Assembly (NCBI RefSeq): GCF_050107595.1 | Contig: NZ_JBNILH010000002.1 | Span: forward strand, 124,001-188,000 | DNA: 64,000 nt | Direction: 5' to 3' | From: Bacillus_AB infantis_C | Lineage (GTDB): Bacteria > Bacillota > Bacilli > Bacillales > Cytobacillaceae | Shown: positions 24,203 to 32,244 of the stretch, in pieces | Numbering within the stretch: the first letter of the stretch is position 1 | Layout of the letters: each line of letters opens with the position of its first letter | The notes under the pieces: generated by a model | Database searches by the model: none | The model's input: the letters and a program-made list of their open reading frames with translations, nothing else | What the model was told of the DNA's origin: nothing | Translations under genes and position numbers: made by a program

Positions 24203-25084
24203 ATGGCTTTGACAGTGAAAAATATTACTGTGGTTGGTGCAGGGCAGATGGGCCACCAAATTGCGATGCTCTGTGCATTGGGAGGATTTGAAACCACCCT
24301 GCATGACATGCAGGAAGAAGCATTGGATCAGGCACAGGAAAAGCTGCGCGGAATTATGGATAAATGGGCATCCAAAGGGAAACTGCCTTCAGAACAGATA
24401 GAGGCTGCATTCAGCAGGCTCCGCTGCACATCTGATTTTGGGATAGCTGTTAAGTCTGCCGATTTTATCATTGAGGCGGTCGTTGAAAAGCTTGAGATTA
24501 AGAGAGAAGTATTTTCAAGGCTTGAAGAACTGGCGCCGTCACATGCCATATTTGCGACGAACAGCTCAACCATTGTCAACAGCCTGCTGGCCGATGCGGC
24601 TGACAGGCCGGAAAAGACAGTCAATATGCACTTCTTCTTTCCGCCGCTTGTAATGGATTGCGTCGAGGTTGTTATGAGCAGCCGGACTTCTGAAGAAACG
24701 GCTGAGACAGCGATGAAAGTCTGCAAGGCAATCAACCGGACGGCTGTTCTCCTGAAAAAAGAGATCTCCGGGTTTATCGCTAACCGAATTCTTGGGGCGC
24801 TGCAGCGTGAGGCTGTTCAATTATATGAACAGGGCATTGCAGACTACAAGGATATTGACATCATCTGCAGAAAAGCGCTTAACCATCCGATCGGCCCTTT
24901 TGAACTGATGGACTTGTCAGGAATTGATGTCGGCTATTATGTAATGGAGCAGCGGTATGCAGAAACGGGGGATCCATTAGATAAGCCTGCCGCCTGTATT
25001 GAAGAAAAAGTGAAGGAAGGCCACCTGGGAAGAAAGACAGGAAAAGGCTGGTATGAGTATGGGAAAGAGGGAGCGGTGCGCTGA
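24203..25084 (+). CDS. 3-hydroxyacyl-CoA dehydrogenase
   Basis: A 293-residue monofunctional enzyme of the 3-hydroxybutyryl-CoA dehydrogenase type. It has an NAD-binding GAGQMGHQIA motif, the catalytic histidine in MHFFFPP with the paired glutamate twelve residues on (CVEVV), and the GFIANRIL asparagine. The usual HFFNP is HFFFP here, so one conserved active-site asparagine is replaced. It oxidises 3-hydroxyacyl-CoA to 3-ketoacyl-CoA. ATG 24203 has AAAGGAGG 8 bases upstream. The stop overlaps the next start by one base. Confidence 0.9.
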   Translation: MALTVKNITVVGAGQMGHQIAMLCALGGFETTLHDMQEEALDQAQEKLRGIMDKWASKGKLPSEQIEAAFSRLRCTSDFGIAVKSADFIIEAVVEKLEIKREVFSRLEELAPSHAIFATNSSTIVNSLLADAADRPEKTVNMHFFFPPLVMDCVEVVMSSRTSEETAETAMKVCKAINRTAVLLKKEISGFIANRILGALQREAVQLYEQGIADYKDIDIICRKALNHPIGPFELMDLSGIDVGYYVMEQRYAETGDPLDKPAACIEEKVKEGHLGRKTGKGWYEYGKEGAVR

Positions 25085-25863
25085 TGGGAAATTATGTGGA
25101 TATTCAATTGGAAGATAAAACCGCGGTTCTGACAATCATAAATCCGCCGCTTAATGTGCTGAGCAAAAAGGTATTCCAGGAGCTGGGCGAAGCCTTTGGA
25201 TCTCTTAGGACCAATGACGAGATAGTGGCCGTCCTTCTAACTGGGGCTGGAGACAAAGCATTTGTTGCAGGGGCTGACATTAAGGAATTTCCGGAGATGA
25301 TGAACAATCCCCGCATGATTGATGATGTAATGGCTACGCATGAAGTGCTTAACAGCATAGACCTGTTTCCAAAGCCTACTATTGCCGTACTGAATGGCCT
25401 TACGTTCGGAGGCGGATGCGAGCTTGCCCTTGCATGTGATATCAGGATTGCGGAAGAGCATGCTCAAATCGGTCTCCCGGAAATAAAGCTGGGCCTTTTT
25501 CCCGGCGGCGGAGGAACCCAGAGGCTGCCACGGCTGATCGGTGAAGCAAAGGCCAAGGAACTGATGTACACAGGTGAGCCTGTTTCGGCAGAAGAGGCTG
25601 CAAGGATTGGCCTCGTCAATAAGACGGCAGCTTCCGGGGAAGGCATGAAAACCGCAAGAGAGCTTGCAGACAAAATAGCCGGCCATTCGCTTCAGGCCCT
25701 TTCCAGAATCAAGCAGGCGGTGGATGGAGGCCTTGACAGAACTTTAGAAGAGGGCGTGAAGCTTGAAGCCAGCCTGTTTGAAGAGGTATTCCGCACAGAT
25801 GATATAAAAGAAGGAGTTAAGGCCTTCATCGAAAAAAGAAAAGCGGAATTCAAGCACCGCTAA
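25084..25863 (+). CDS. Enoyl-CoA hydratase
   Basis: A 259-residue crotonase-fold protein. The oxyanion region GADIKEF, GGGCELALACD and LPEIKLGLFPGGGGTQRL are present, so both catalytic glutamates of true hydratases (in CELA and PEIK) are kept. It hydrates trans-2-enoyl-CoA to 3-hydroxyacyl-CoA and is translationally coupled to the 3-hydroxyacyl-CoA dehydrogenase (TGATG overlap). Compare the second crotonase at 30066, which lacks these residues. Confidence 0.92.
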   Translation: MGNYVDIQLEDKTAVLTIINPPLNVLSKKVFQELGEAFGSLRTNDEIVAVLLTGAGDKAFVAGADIKEFPEMMNNPRMIDDVMATHEVLNSIDLFPKPTIAVLNGLTFGGGCELALACDIRIAEEHAQIGLPEIKLGLFPGGGGTQRLPRLIGEAKAKELMYTGEPVSAEEAARIGLVNKTAASGEGMKTARELADKIAGHSLQALSRIKQAVDGGLDRTLEEGVKLEASLFEEVFRTDDIKEGVKAFIEKRKAEFKHR

Positions 25864-25876
25864 GGGAGGATGCCCC

Positions 25877-26293
25877 ATGCAGGAAACAGAGGTCAAAGTC
25901 CGGTTTTGTGAAACAGATGCCCTGGGCCATGTGAATAATACAAGCTACTTCGTTTACTTGGAGGAAGCCAGGATAGAGCTCTTTGAATCGCTCGGCTACA
26001 GTATGGATACCAGGAAGTGGAGCTTCATCCTTGCTTCCACAAAATGCGATTTTCTGAATCAGGGCTTTTTCAATCAAAAACTGGCCATTACAACTTATGT
26101 TTCGAAAATAGGGAATAAGAGCTTTCAGCTGGAGCATGAAATTCTTTGCGCACAAACAAAAGAGCCTGTTGCCAAAGGGAATGCTGTCATCGTTTATTTT
26201 GACTTTGAAGCACAAGAGAGCAGCTCCTTGCCGGATCACCTCAGGGAAGGGCTGAAAGCATACCTTTACGAAAAGAATAATTTGAAAATTTAA
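25877..26293 (+). CDS. Acyl-CoA thioesterase, 4HBT (YbgC/FadM-like) hotdog fold
   Basis: A 138-residue single-domain hotdog protein with the 4HBT active-site segment FCETDALGHVNNTSYFVYLEEAR, whose aspartate is catalytic in 4-hydroxybenzoyl-CoA thioesterases. It would release free acid and CoA from unwanted thioesters in the cluster. GGGAGG lies before the ATG; gaps to neighbours are 13 and 17 bp, so it is co-transcribed. Confidence 0.88.
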   Translation: MQETEVKVRFCETDALGHVNNTSYFVYLEEARIELFESLGYSMDTRKWSFILASTKCDFLNQGFFNQKLAITTYVSKIGNKSFQLEHEILCAQTKEPVAKGNAVIVYFDFEAQESSSLPDHLREGLKAYLYEKNNLKI

Positions 26294-26310
26294 AAAAGGA
26301 GGCGCTGTAC

Positions 26311-27378
26311 ATGCCTGCCGGCAAAGACACAATTATGGTAAGAAAAGGGGAAGAGCTGGATTTGGACAGCCTTGTCATATTCCTGGAGAGCAAAGTGGAC
26401 TCATTCCCGGGCGGGCCTCTTGAAGTCCTTCAATTTTCAGCCGGGCACTCGAATTTAACCTACCAGCTGAGGTCGGGGGATTGGGAGGCAGTACTGAGGC
26501 GTCCGCCACTCGGCCCAGTGGCTGCAAAAGCCCATGATATGGAACGTGAATTCATCATTCTGAAGGAACTTAACAGCATGTTCTCTCCTGCACCTAAGCC
26601 TATCATCTATACGGGGGACGACAGCATCATCGGAAGTCCATTCTTCCTGATGGAAAGGAAGAATGGGATTGTATTGGATTCAGAATTTCCAGAGCATATC
26701 ACTCCTTCCGTGGAGGTTTGCCGGCATCTGTCACAGACCATGGTCGATAAGCTGTCTGAGCTGCACGCTCTTCCTTACCGGGATACGGGCCTGGAAAAGA
26801 TCAGCCGTCCTGAAGGGTTCATGGAGAGACAGGTCCACGGATGGATCAGCCGTTATGAGAAGGCGAAGACTGAGGAAATCAAAGAGGCAGCTGCGCTCAC
26901 CAAATGGCTGTCGGCAAACATCCCTTCCGAGAGCGGCCATAGCATTATCCATTATGATTATAAGCTGAACAACAGCATATTTGATCATAAGCTGGAAGCT
27001 ATGACAGGACTGTTCGACTGGGAAATGTCTACGGTTGGGGACCCGCTTGCAGACCTGGGGGCAGCCATGAGCTATTGGATTCAGGAGGACGATCCCGATC
27101 TGCTGAAATATGGTCTAGGCAAACCGCCAGTAACTGCCCTGAAGGGTTTTTATTCCCGGAAGGAATTTATAGAAGCGTATGCAAGGCGAAGCGGGAGGGA
27201 TATTAGCGGCATGAACTTCTACCTGACCTTTGCCTACTTCAAGCTTGCTGTCATTTGCCAGCAAATCTATTACCGCTATAAGAAAGGGCAGACAGCCGAT
27301 AAGAGATTTTCCCAGTTTGACAGGTTTGTCAGAAGCCTTATCCAGCACAGCTCAAGTATTGCCTATGAAAAGATATAA
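26311..27378 (+). CDS. APH-type phosphotransferase, ACAD10/11 N-domain or LvaA-like
   Basis: A 355-residue protein kinase-like fold of the aminoglycoside phosphotransferase family. The catalytic loop is IIHYDYKLNNSIFD and the metal-binding segment GLFDWEMSTVGDPLADLG, the form seen in the kinase domain of ACAD10/ACAD11 and in bacterial LvaA-like enzymes. Those phosphorylate the hydroxyl of 4-hydroxyacyl-CoA. The usual HGD is HYD here but the aspartate is kept. AAGGAGG lies upstream of the ATG. A drug-resistance role is unlikely in this context. Confidence 0.85.
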   Translation: MPAGKDTIMVRKGEELDLDSLVIFLESKVDSFPGGPLEVLQFSAGHSNLTYQLRSGDWEAVLRRPPLGPVAAKAHDMEREFIILKELNSMFSPAPKPIIYTGDDSIIGSPFFLMERKNGIVLDSEFPEHITPSVEVCRHLSQTMVDKLSELHALPYRDTGLEKISRPEGFMERQVHGWISRYEKAKTEEIKEAAALTKWLSANIPSESGHSIIHYDYKLNNSIFDHKLEAMTGLFDWEMSTVGDPLADLGAAMSYWIQEDDPDLLKYGLGKPPVTALKGFYSRKEFIEAYARRSGRDISGMNFYLTFAYFKLAVICQQIYYRYKKGQTADKRFSQFDRFVRSLIQHSSSIAYEKI

Positions 27379-27414
27379 CAGGAATGCAGGTCAGTATTTT
27401 ACCGGGAGGCACCT

Positions 27415-28158
27415 ATGGGCAAAATTCATCTGCTGCTGAAAAAGGAAGAAATCAATGAACAGAAACTGCGGGAAGGCAGCAAAATAGCCGTTGTGCTGGA
27501 TATCCTGCTTGCAACTACAAGCATCATCTCGGCATTAAAGGATGGAGCGGCAAATGTCATCCCTGCAGAAAGCTGTGAAAAAGCGAAAGCCCGGTTTGAC
27601 TCGGGAGATTCCGGCGGGATGCTCCTTGCCGGGGAATCTAACGCACGACCTGTCACAGGCTTTGTTTATCCAAGTCCAAAGATTCTTAGGGGGCAGGTAA
27701 GCGGAAAGACGCTTATCATTGCGACTGCGAACGGGACGGTTGCCCTTGCAAAGGCAGAGGCAGCAAAAAAGGTATATGCTTCTTCCCTATTAAATAACTT
27801 TGCGGTGGCGGAAGCAATCAGTGAAGAAGATGGGGATCCAACGATTGTCATCATCTGCGCAGGAAATTCAGGGGAATTCAGCCTTGAGGATTTCTATGGA
27901 GCAGGACATTTGATTGATTGCCTCCAAAAAGCAGGAAGGGAGTCTTATGTGCTGACTGATGCAGCCCTGGCAGCATTGCTCTTCTTTCAGACAAAGCGGG
28001 ACGATGCTGAGGAAGTCTTGGGAAATTCCTATGTCGGCGGCCTGCTGGCCCGCCATGGCCTCAGTGATGACCTTTCCTTTGCGGCCGGCTTAGACAGTAT
28101 TCATATTGTCCCAGTTTATAAGAATGGACTCATCTCGGCAGCAAAGGTGTGCAAATAG
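27415..28158 (+). CDS. 2-phosphosulfolactate phosphatase family protein (ComB-like)
   Basis: A 247-residue protein matching the ComB family: VVLDILLATTSIISAL near the N-terminus, LLAGESNARPVTGF, TANGTVAL and ICAGNSGEFSLEDFYGAGHLI. ComB is a Mg2+-dependent phosphatase of coenzyme M biosynthesis in archaea, a pathway not expected here, so the substrate is probably another phosphorylated small acid. It follows the APH-type kinase by 36 bp inside the acyl-CoA cluster. The canonical family residue pattern VDVxRATT appears as LDILLATT, so one key region is altered. Confidence 0.82.
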   Translation: MGKIHLLLKKEEINEQKLREGSKIAVVLDILLATTSIISALKDGAANVIPAESCEKAKARFDSGDSGGMLLAGESNARPVTGFVYPSPKILRGQVSGKTLIIATANGTVALAKAEAAKKVYASSLLNNFAVAEAISEEDGDPTIVIICAGNSGEFSLEDFYGAGHLIDCLQKAGRESYVLTDAALAALLFFQTKRDDAEEVLGNSYVGGLLARHGLSDDLSFAAGLDSIHIVPVYKNGLISAAKVCK

Positions 28159-28193
28159 GAGAGCATATTTTTTAAAAAGGAGGAGTGAGCAGC

Positions 28194-29960
28194 ATGGCAA
28201 AAACAAAGAGCATGGGCTCCGGGTTTCTGTTAACGGAGATTGATGAAGGCCTATTGTTTACACCAGAAGATTTTACTGAAGAACATAAAATGATTGGCAC
28301 TTCAGCGAGGCAGTTCATTGAGCAGGAAGTGGCCCCTTTAAAAGAAGAAATCGAAAGCCAGGATTTCGGGCTTGTAAAGGTACTGCTGAAGAAAGCAGGG
28401 GATCTTGGGCTGCTGGCACACAGCATCCCTGAACAATACGGCGGGCTTGGCCTGGATAAAATCACCAAAGGGATTGTGGGTGAAAATATCGGCGCCTCCA
28501 GCGGCTATGGTGTGGCCCATTCCAATCATACTTGTATTGCCACTCTACCGATCACCTATTTTGGAACAGAAGAGCAAAAAAATAAATATCTGCCTAAGAT
28601 GGCTTCCGGAGAGTATATCGGCGCCTATTGCCTGACAGAGCCGAATGCAGGATCTGATGCTCTTTCCTCCCAGACTGTGGCGCGCCTCAATGAAGAGGGG
28701 ACGCATTATATTTTGAACGGGACGAAGCTTTATATCACTAATGCGGCATTTTCAGATACCTTTATTGTCTATGCCAAGGTTGATGGAAAGGATTTTACCG
28801 CCTTTATCCTAGAAAAGGATTTTCCAGGCCTGATTCTTGGGCCTGAAGAAAACAAAATGGGCATCAAAGGGTCGTCAACCAGGTCTGTCATTTTAGAAGA
28901 TTGCGAGGTGCCGGCTGAAAATATGCTCGGGGAGCAGGGGAAAGGCCATGTAATCGCCCTGAACGTCCTCAATTTGGGACGCTTCAATCTGGGGTCGGCC
29001 TGCATGGGTGCAGCCAAATACAGCCTGAAGAAAGCAGCGCAATATACCCAGGAGCGGAGGCAGTTTGGACGAAAGATCGCTGACTTCCATGCCACAAAAG
29101 AAAAAGTGGGAAAAATGGCAGCGCGGATCTATGCCTCAGAGTCTATGCAATACAGAACAGCAGGCCTGCTTGAAGAGGCGCTAGGCGATATAGGGGGCAG
29201 CGCTGATTCACGCCTTGCAGGAAAGAGGATGAGTGAGTATGCATCAGAGTGTGCTGTCTGCAAGGTATTTGGATCGGAAACCCTTGATTATGCAGCAGAC
29301 GAAACATTGCAGCTTTATGGGGGAGCCGGATTCATAAAAGAATATGGCATCGAACAGATATACAGAGACTCCAGGATCAACCGGATCTTTGAAGGGACGA
29401 ACGAAATCAACCGGCTGCTCATTCCGGCGGGCTTGTTTAAGAAAGCAGCAAAGGGAGAAGTGGATTTCAGGGAGATGACCGAAGAAGCGGCATCCGCCAT
29501 CCTGCAGCCTGCATCGCTTAATGGTGCCCTGGCGATGGAGAGGGAAGCAGTCTCTCTGATGAGACATGCGTTTCTGCTTGCGGCGGGCTTGGCACTGCAG
29601 GTTCACGGCCAGCAGATTTCTGAGGAACAGGAAACGCTGATGAAGCTTTCTGATATGGCTATATCATTATATGCGGCCGAGTCGGCAGTCTACAGGACAT
29701 ATAAAAGCATCAATAAGGCCGGTGAAGAAGCAGCTGCTTTAAAAATCGACCTTGCCGGATCCTATCTGGAAGAGGCGCTGTGGGAATGCGAAAAAGCCTT
29801 CAGGACCCTCTCTTCTGAACTGGCATTACAGGATGGTGAAAAAAAGCTCGCTTCCGCTGTTGAAGCCGGGTTCAGAAGAATACAGCTTGAAGGGGGAGGC
29901 TTCAGCCAAAACCGGAGAATTGCTGAAAGGATCTATAAAGCAAACCGCTATATATGCTAG
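28194..29960 (+). CDS. Acyl-CoA dehydrogenase, long (FadE-like) form
   Basis: A 588-residue acyl-CoA dehydrogenase: the usual ACAD fold (about 30-420) with AYCLTEPNAGSDALSSQT and QLYGGAGFIKEYGIEQIYRDSR, where the IFEGTNEI segment marks the C-terminal active-site region, plus a further helical C-terminal domain to the end as in long- and very-long-chain enzymes. It introduces the 2,3 double bond using FAD. The ATG at 28194 is favoured over GTG 28185 because AAGGAGGAG lies just upstream. Second ACAD of the cluster; it differs in type from the one at 19725. Confidence 0.92.
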   Translation: MAKTKSMGSGFLLTEIDEGLLFTPEDFTEEHKMIGTSARQFIEQEVAPLKEEIESQDFGLVKVLLKKAGDLGLLAHSIPEQYGGLGLDKITKGIVGENIGASSGYGVAHSNHTCIATLPITYFGTEEQKNKYLPKMASGEYIGAYCLTEPNAGSDALSSQTVARLNEEGTHYILNGTKLYITNAAFSDTFIVYAKVDGKDFTAFILEKDFPGLILGPEENKMGIKGSSTRSVILEDCEVPAENMLGEQGKGHVIALNVLNLGRFNLGSACMGAAKYSLKKAAQYTQERRQFGRKIADFHATKEKVGKMAARIYASESMQYRTAGLLEEALGDIGGSADSRLAGKRMSEYASECAVCKVFGSETLDYAADETLQLYGGAGFIKEYGIEQIYRDSRINRIFEGTNEINRLLIPAGLFKKAAKGEVDFREMTEEAASAILQPASLNGALAMEREAVSLMRHAFLLAAGLALQVHGQQISEEQETLMKLSDMAISLYAAESAVYRTYKSINKAGEEAAALKIDLAGSYLEEALWECEKAFRTLSSELALQDGEKKLASAVEAGFRRIQLEGGGFSQNRRIAERIYKANRYIC

Positions 29961-30065
29961 AAGCAGCAGAAAAACCTTGAGGAGCCTTGCAGTGAGGACC
30001 GGCTATTCCTGCCGATCGAGGCTTTCTTATGTCCAAAACTTTTACTACTGAATGGGGGAGAGAAT

Positions 30066-30845
30066 ATGGATAATAAACACCTGCTGTCTGAAAAAAGAGC
30101 CAGTGTCCTGCTTTTAACGCTGAACAGGCCGGACAGCCTGAATGCTTTCAGCAGTGAAATGATTACCGGCCTGACACAAGCATTCCGCCAGTCAGATGAG
30201 GATGAGGAGATTAAGGCAATCGTCTTATCCGGCGCAGGGAAATCTTTCACTGCAGGCGGAGATGTAAAGACAATGGGGCAGGCAGGGCCTGCAGAAATCT
30301 ATGAACATATCGGAAAGCTCAATGAGTGCATTTTAAGCATAAAAGCCTCCAGCAAGCCTGTTATCGCAGCTGTTCATGGATTTGCAGCAGGAGCCGGCTT
30401 CAATCTGGCACTGGCATGTGATTTAATCATTGCGGCAGATGACAGCCGCTTTGCGATGAGTTTTTCACAAGTAGGACTTATTTCAGATGGAGGGGGATCA
30501 TTCTTCCTCCCCCGGCTGATCGGGCCCCATCTCGCTAAGGAGTTTTTCTTTACTGCTGAAGCGATTCCCGCGGACAGGCTGCTGCAGATGGGAATTGTCA
30601 GCAGAATTGTACCCGGCACCGAGCTGAGAGATGAAGCATTGGCAATGGCAGAAAAGCTGGCAGCAGGACCTGTCAAAGCATATGGGATGATGAAGAAGCT
30701 GATTGACCGCGCCCATTCCTCTACGCTTGAGGAGATATTGGAGCAGGAACGCCTCATCCAGACAATGATGGCCGGTACAGAAGATCATTTAGAGGGAATT
30801 GCTGCATTCAAAGAAAAACGTAAGCCGCAATTCCAGGGAAAGTGA
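30066..30845 (+). CDS. Crotonase-family enoyl-CoA isomerase/hydratase, PaaG-like
   Basis: A 259-residue crotonase-fold protein. The positions of the two hydratase glutamates hold GAGFNLALACD and FSQVGLISDGGGSFFLPRL, so both are missing and an aspartate (SDGG) is present instead, as in PaaG-like isomerases. It therefore more likely isomerises a double bond or acts on a special acyl-CoA than hydrates. GGGGGAG lies before the ATG. The 105 bp after the long dehydrogenase show no gene or clear terminator. Confidence 0.85.
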   Translation: MDNKHLLSEKRASVLLLTLNRPDSLNAFSSEMITGLTQAFRQSDEDEEIKAIVLSGAGKSFTAGGDVKTMGQAGPAEIYEHIGKLNECILSIKASSKPVIAAVHGFAAGAGFNLALACDLIIAADDSRFAMSFSQVGLISDGGGSFFLPRLIGPHLAKEFFFTAEAIPADRLLQMGIVSRIVPGTELRDEALAMAEKLAAGPVKAYGMMKKLIDRAHSSTLEEILEQERLIQTMMAGTEDHLEGIAAFKEKRKPQFQGK

Positions 30846-30857
30846 GGGGGAACTTAT

Positions 30858-31829
30858 ATGAAGGCAATTCAGTTAAAGGAATACGGAGGACCTGGTGTCC
30901 TGAAGCTCGTTGAAATGGACGTTCCAGATCCAAGGGGGCATGAGGTGCTGATTCAAATCCACTCGATTGGCGTTAACTATGCCGATACAGCAAGGAGAGA
31001 AGGACAGTATGTGGTAAAAACCCCTCTTCCCTTCATTCCTGGTGCGGAAGTGGCAGGAGTGGTCAAGGCAGTTGGTGAGAAGGCGGATATAGTGCCGGGG
31101 TCAAGGGTAGTGGCACTGATTGAATCCGGCGGATATTCGGAATATGCCATTGCCGACAGCAGGGGGCTTATTCCCATTCCGGAGGGACTAGACTTCCATG
31201 AGGCAGCGGCACTGCCCCTTCAGGGACTGAGCGCCTATCATATTTTAAAGACAATGGGGAGGCTTCAAAGAGGAGAAAATGTTCTTGTCCATGCGGCTGC
31301 AGGAGGTGTGGGAACACTGGCTGTCCAGCTTGCCAGGATATTCGGGGCTGGAAAGATTATTGCGACAGCCAGCTCAGAGCAAAAACTCAGCCTGGCCCTG
31401 GACATGGGGGCTGACGTTCTGGTGGACTATACAGAAAGCGGATGGGAAGAGAAAGTAATGGAAGCAACAGGGGGCAAGGGGGCCGACCTGGCACTTGAAA
31501 TGGCCGGAGGAGAGGTATTCGCTAAAACCATGAAGTGTCTCGCTCCGTTTGGAAGGGTGGTCGTCTATGGAGTGGCGAGCGGAGAGCAATACAGAATGTA
31601 CCCATCCTCACTGATGGCAAGGAACCAGTCTGTGATTGGGTTCTTCCTTCCGCAAATCATGAAAATGCCGGAGCTTCTTCATACAAGCATGACGGAACTG
31701 CTCGGCTACCTGGCAGAAGGAAAACTGAAGCTGACGGTAGGCGGAATCTATCCGCTGGAGGAGGCTTCATTTGTTCATGAACAGATGCAGGGGAGGAAAA
31801 CGAGAGGCAAACTGATTTTAACGCCCTAA
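30858..31829 (+). CDS. NADPH:quinone oxidoreductase-like MDR protein
   Basis: A 323-residue zinc-independent medium-chain dehydrogenase/reductase. It has the GroES-like N-terminal part (GPGVLKLVEMDVPDP, IGVNYADTARREGQY) and a Rossmann nucleotide-binding motif HAAAGGVGTLAVQLARIFGA. Members reduce quinones or enoyl groups with NADPH. It closes the acyl-CoA cluster, 12 bp after the PaaG-like gene, and might act as an enoyl reductase on unsaturated intermediates; that is inference only. Confidence 0.88.
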   Translation: MKAIQLKEYGGPGVLKLVEMDVPDPRGHEVLIQIHSIGVNYADTARREGQYVVKTPLPFIPGAEVAGVVKAVGEKADIVPGSRVVALIESGGYSEYAIADSRGLIPIPEGLDFHEAAALPLQGLSAYHILKTMGRLQRGENVLVHAAAGGVGTLAVQLARIFGAGKIIATASSEQKLSLALDMGADVLVDYTESGWEEKVMEATGGKGADLALEMAGGEVFAKTMKCLAPFGRVVVYGVASGEQYRMYPSSLMARNQSVIGFFLPQIMKMPELLHTSMTELLGYLAEGKLKLTVGGIYPLEEASFVHEQMQGRKTRGKLILTP

Positions 31830-31874
31830 AGCAGGCTGAAGGCAGCTTTTTAGGCTTTTCTTCTTATTCATTTC

Positions 31875-31901
31875 ACCTTTTCAGCCCTCCTTCATACTAT
31901 A
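31875..31901 (+). promoter_or_regulatory. SigK-type promoter of spoVIF
   Basis: AC at 31875, 16-base spacer, CATACTATA at 31893-31901, an exact CATAnnnTA match 33 bp before the ATG. Fits the mother-cell role of SpoVIF. Confidence 0.65.
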
Positions 31902-31934
31902 TAAAGTAGTTTAAGAAGGAGGCTTGAGTTCAGC

Positions 31935-32189
31935 ATGGATAATGGATTCTTTAAAAATATCGAGAAGAAAACGGGCGTTAATATGAAAGATATTCTGGAT
32001 TTGGCGAACTCTTTGCAGAATGCAAATTTCAAGGATGAACAAACAGTCCGCAGCGTAATCCGCAGGGTATCCCAAATTGCCAATAAGCCGGTCCCAAAAG
32101 CAACAGAGGATAAAATTGTACAATCCATCGTCGCAGACGGAAAACAGCTGGATTTTAACACAATCAGCCAGATGATTAATAAAAAATAA
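31935..32189 (+). CDS. spoVIF: Stage VI sporulation protein F (SpoVIF, YjcC)
   Basis: An 84-residue small basic protein, starting MDNGFFKNIEKKTGVNMKDI, which matches SpoVIF (YjcC). It is made in the mother cell and is needed for proper spore coat assembly, acting through GerE-controlled genes. AGAAGGAGG lies before the ATG, a SigK-type promoter upstream and a terminator after the gene. Position before yjcD equals B. subtilis, marking the return to conserved gene order after the acyl-CoA cluster. Confidence 0.92.
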   Translation: MDNGFFKNIEKKTGVNMKDILDLANSLQNANFKDEQTVRSVIRRVSQIANKPVPKATEDKIVQSIVADGKQLDFNTISQMINKK

Positions 32190-32198
32190 TCTGCAGAA

Positions 32199-32227
32199 AA
32201 GGACTTGGAGCGAGCCAAGTCCTTTTT
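32199..32227 (+). terminator. Terminator after spoVIF
   Basis: AAGGACTTGG, 5-base loop, CCAAGTCCTTTTTG. It lies between the convergent spoVIF and yjcD genes. Confidence 0.85.
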
Positions 32228-32244
32228 GCCTTCTTATTCAATTT

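Noticed and set aside
26311..27378. Aminoglycoside resistance phosphotransferase
   Set aside because: The catalytic context matches the ACAD10/11-type kinase family and the gene is embedded in an acyl-CoA operon.
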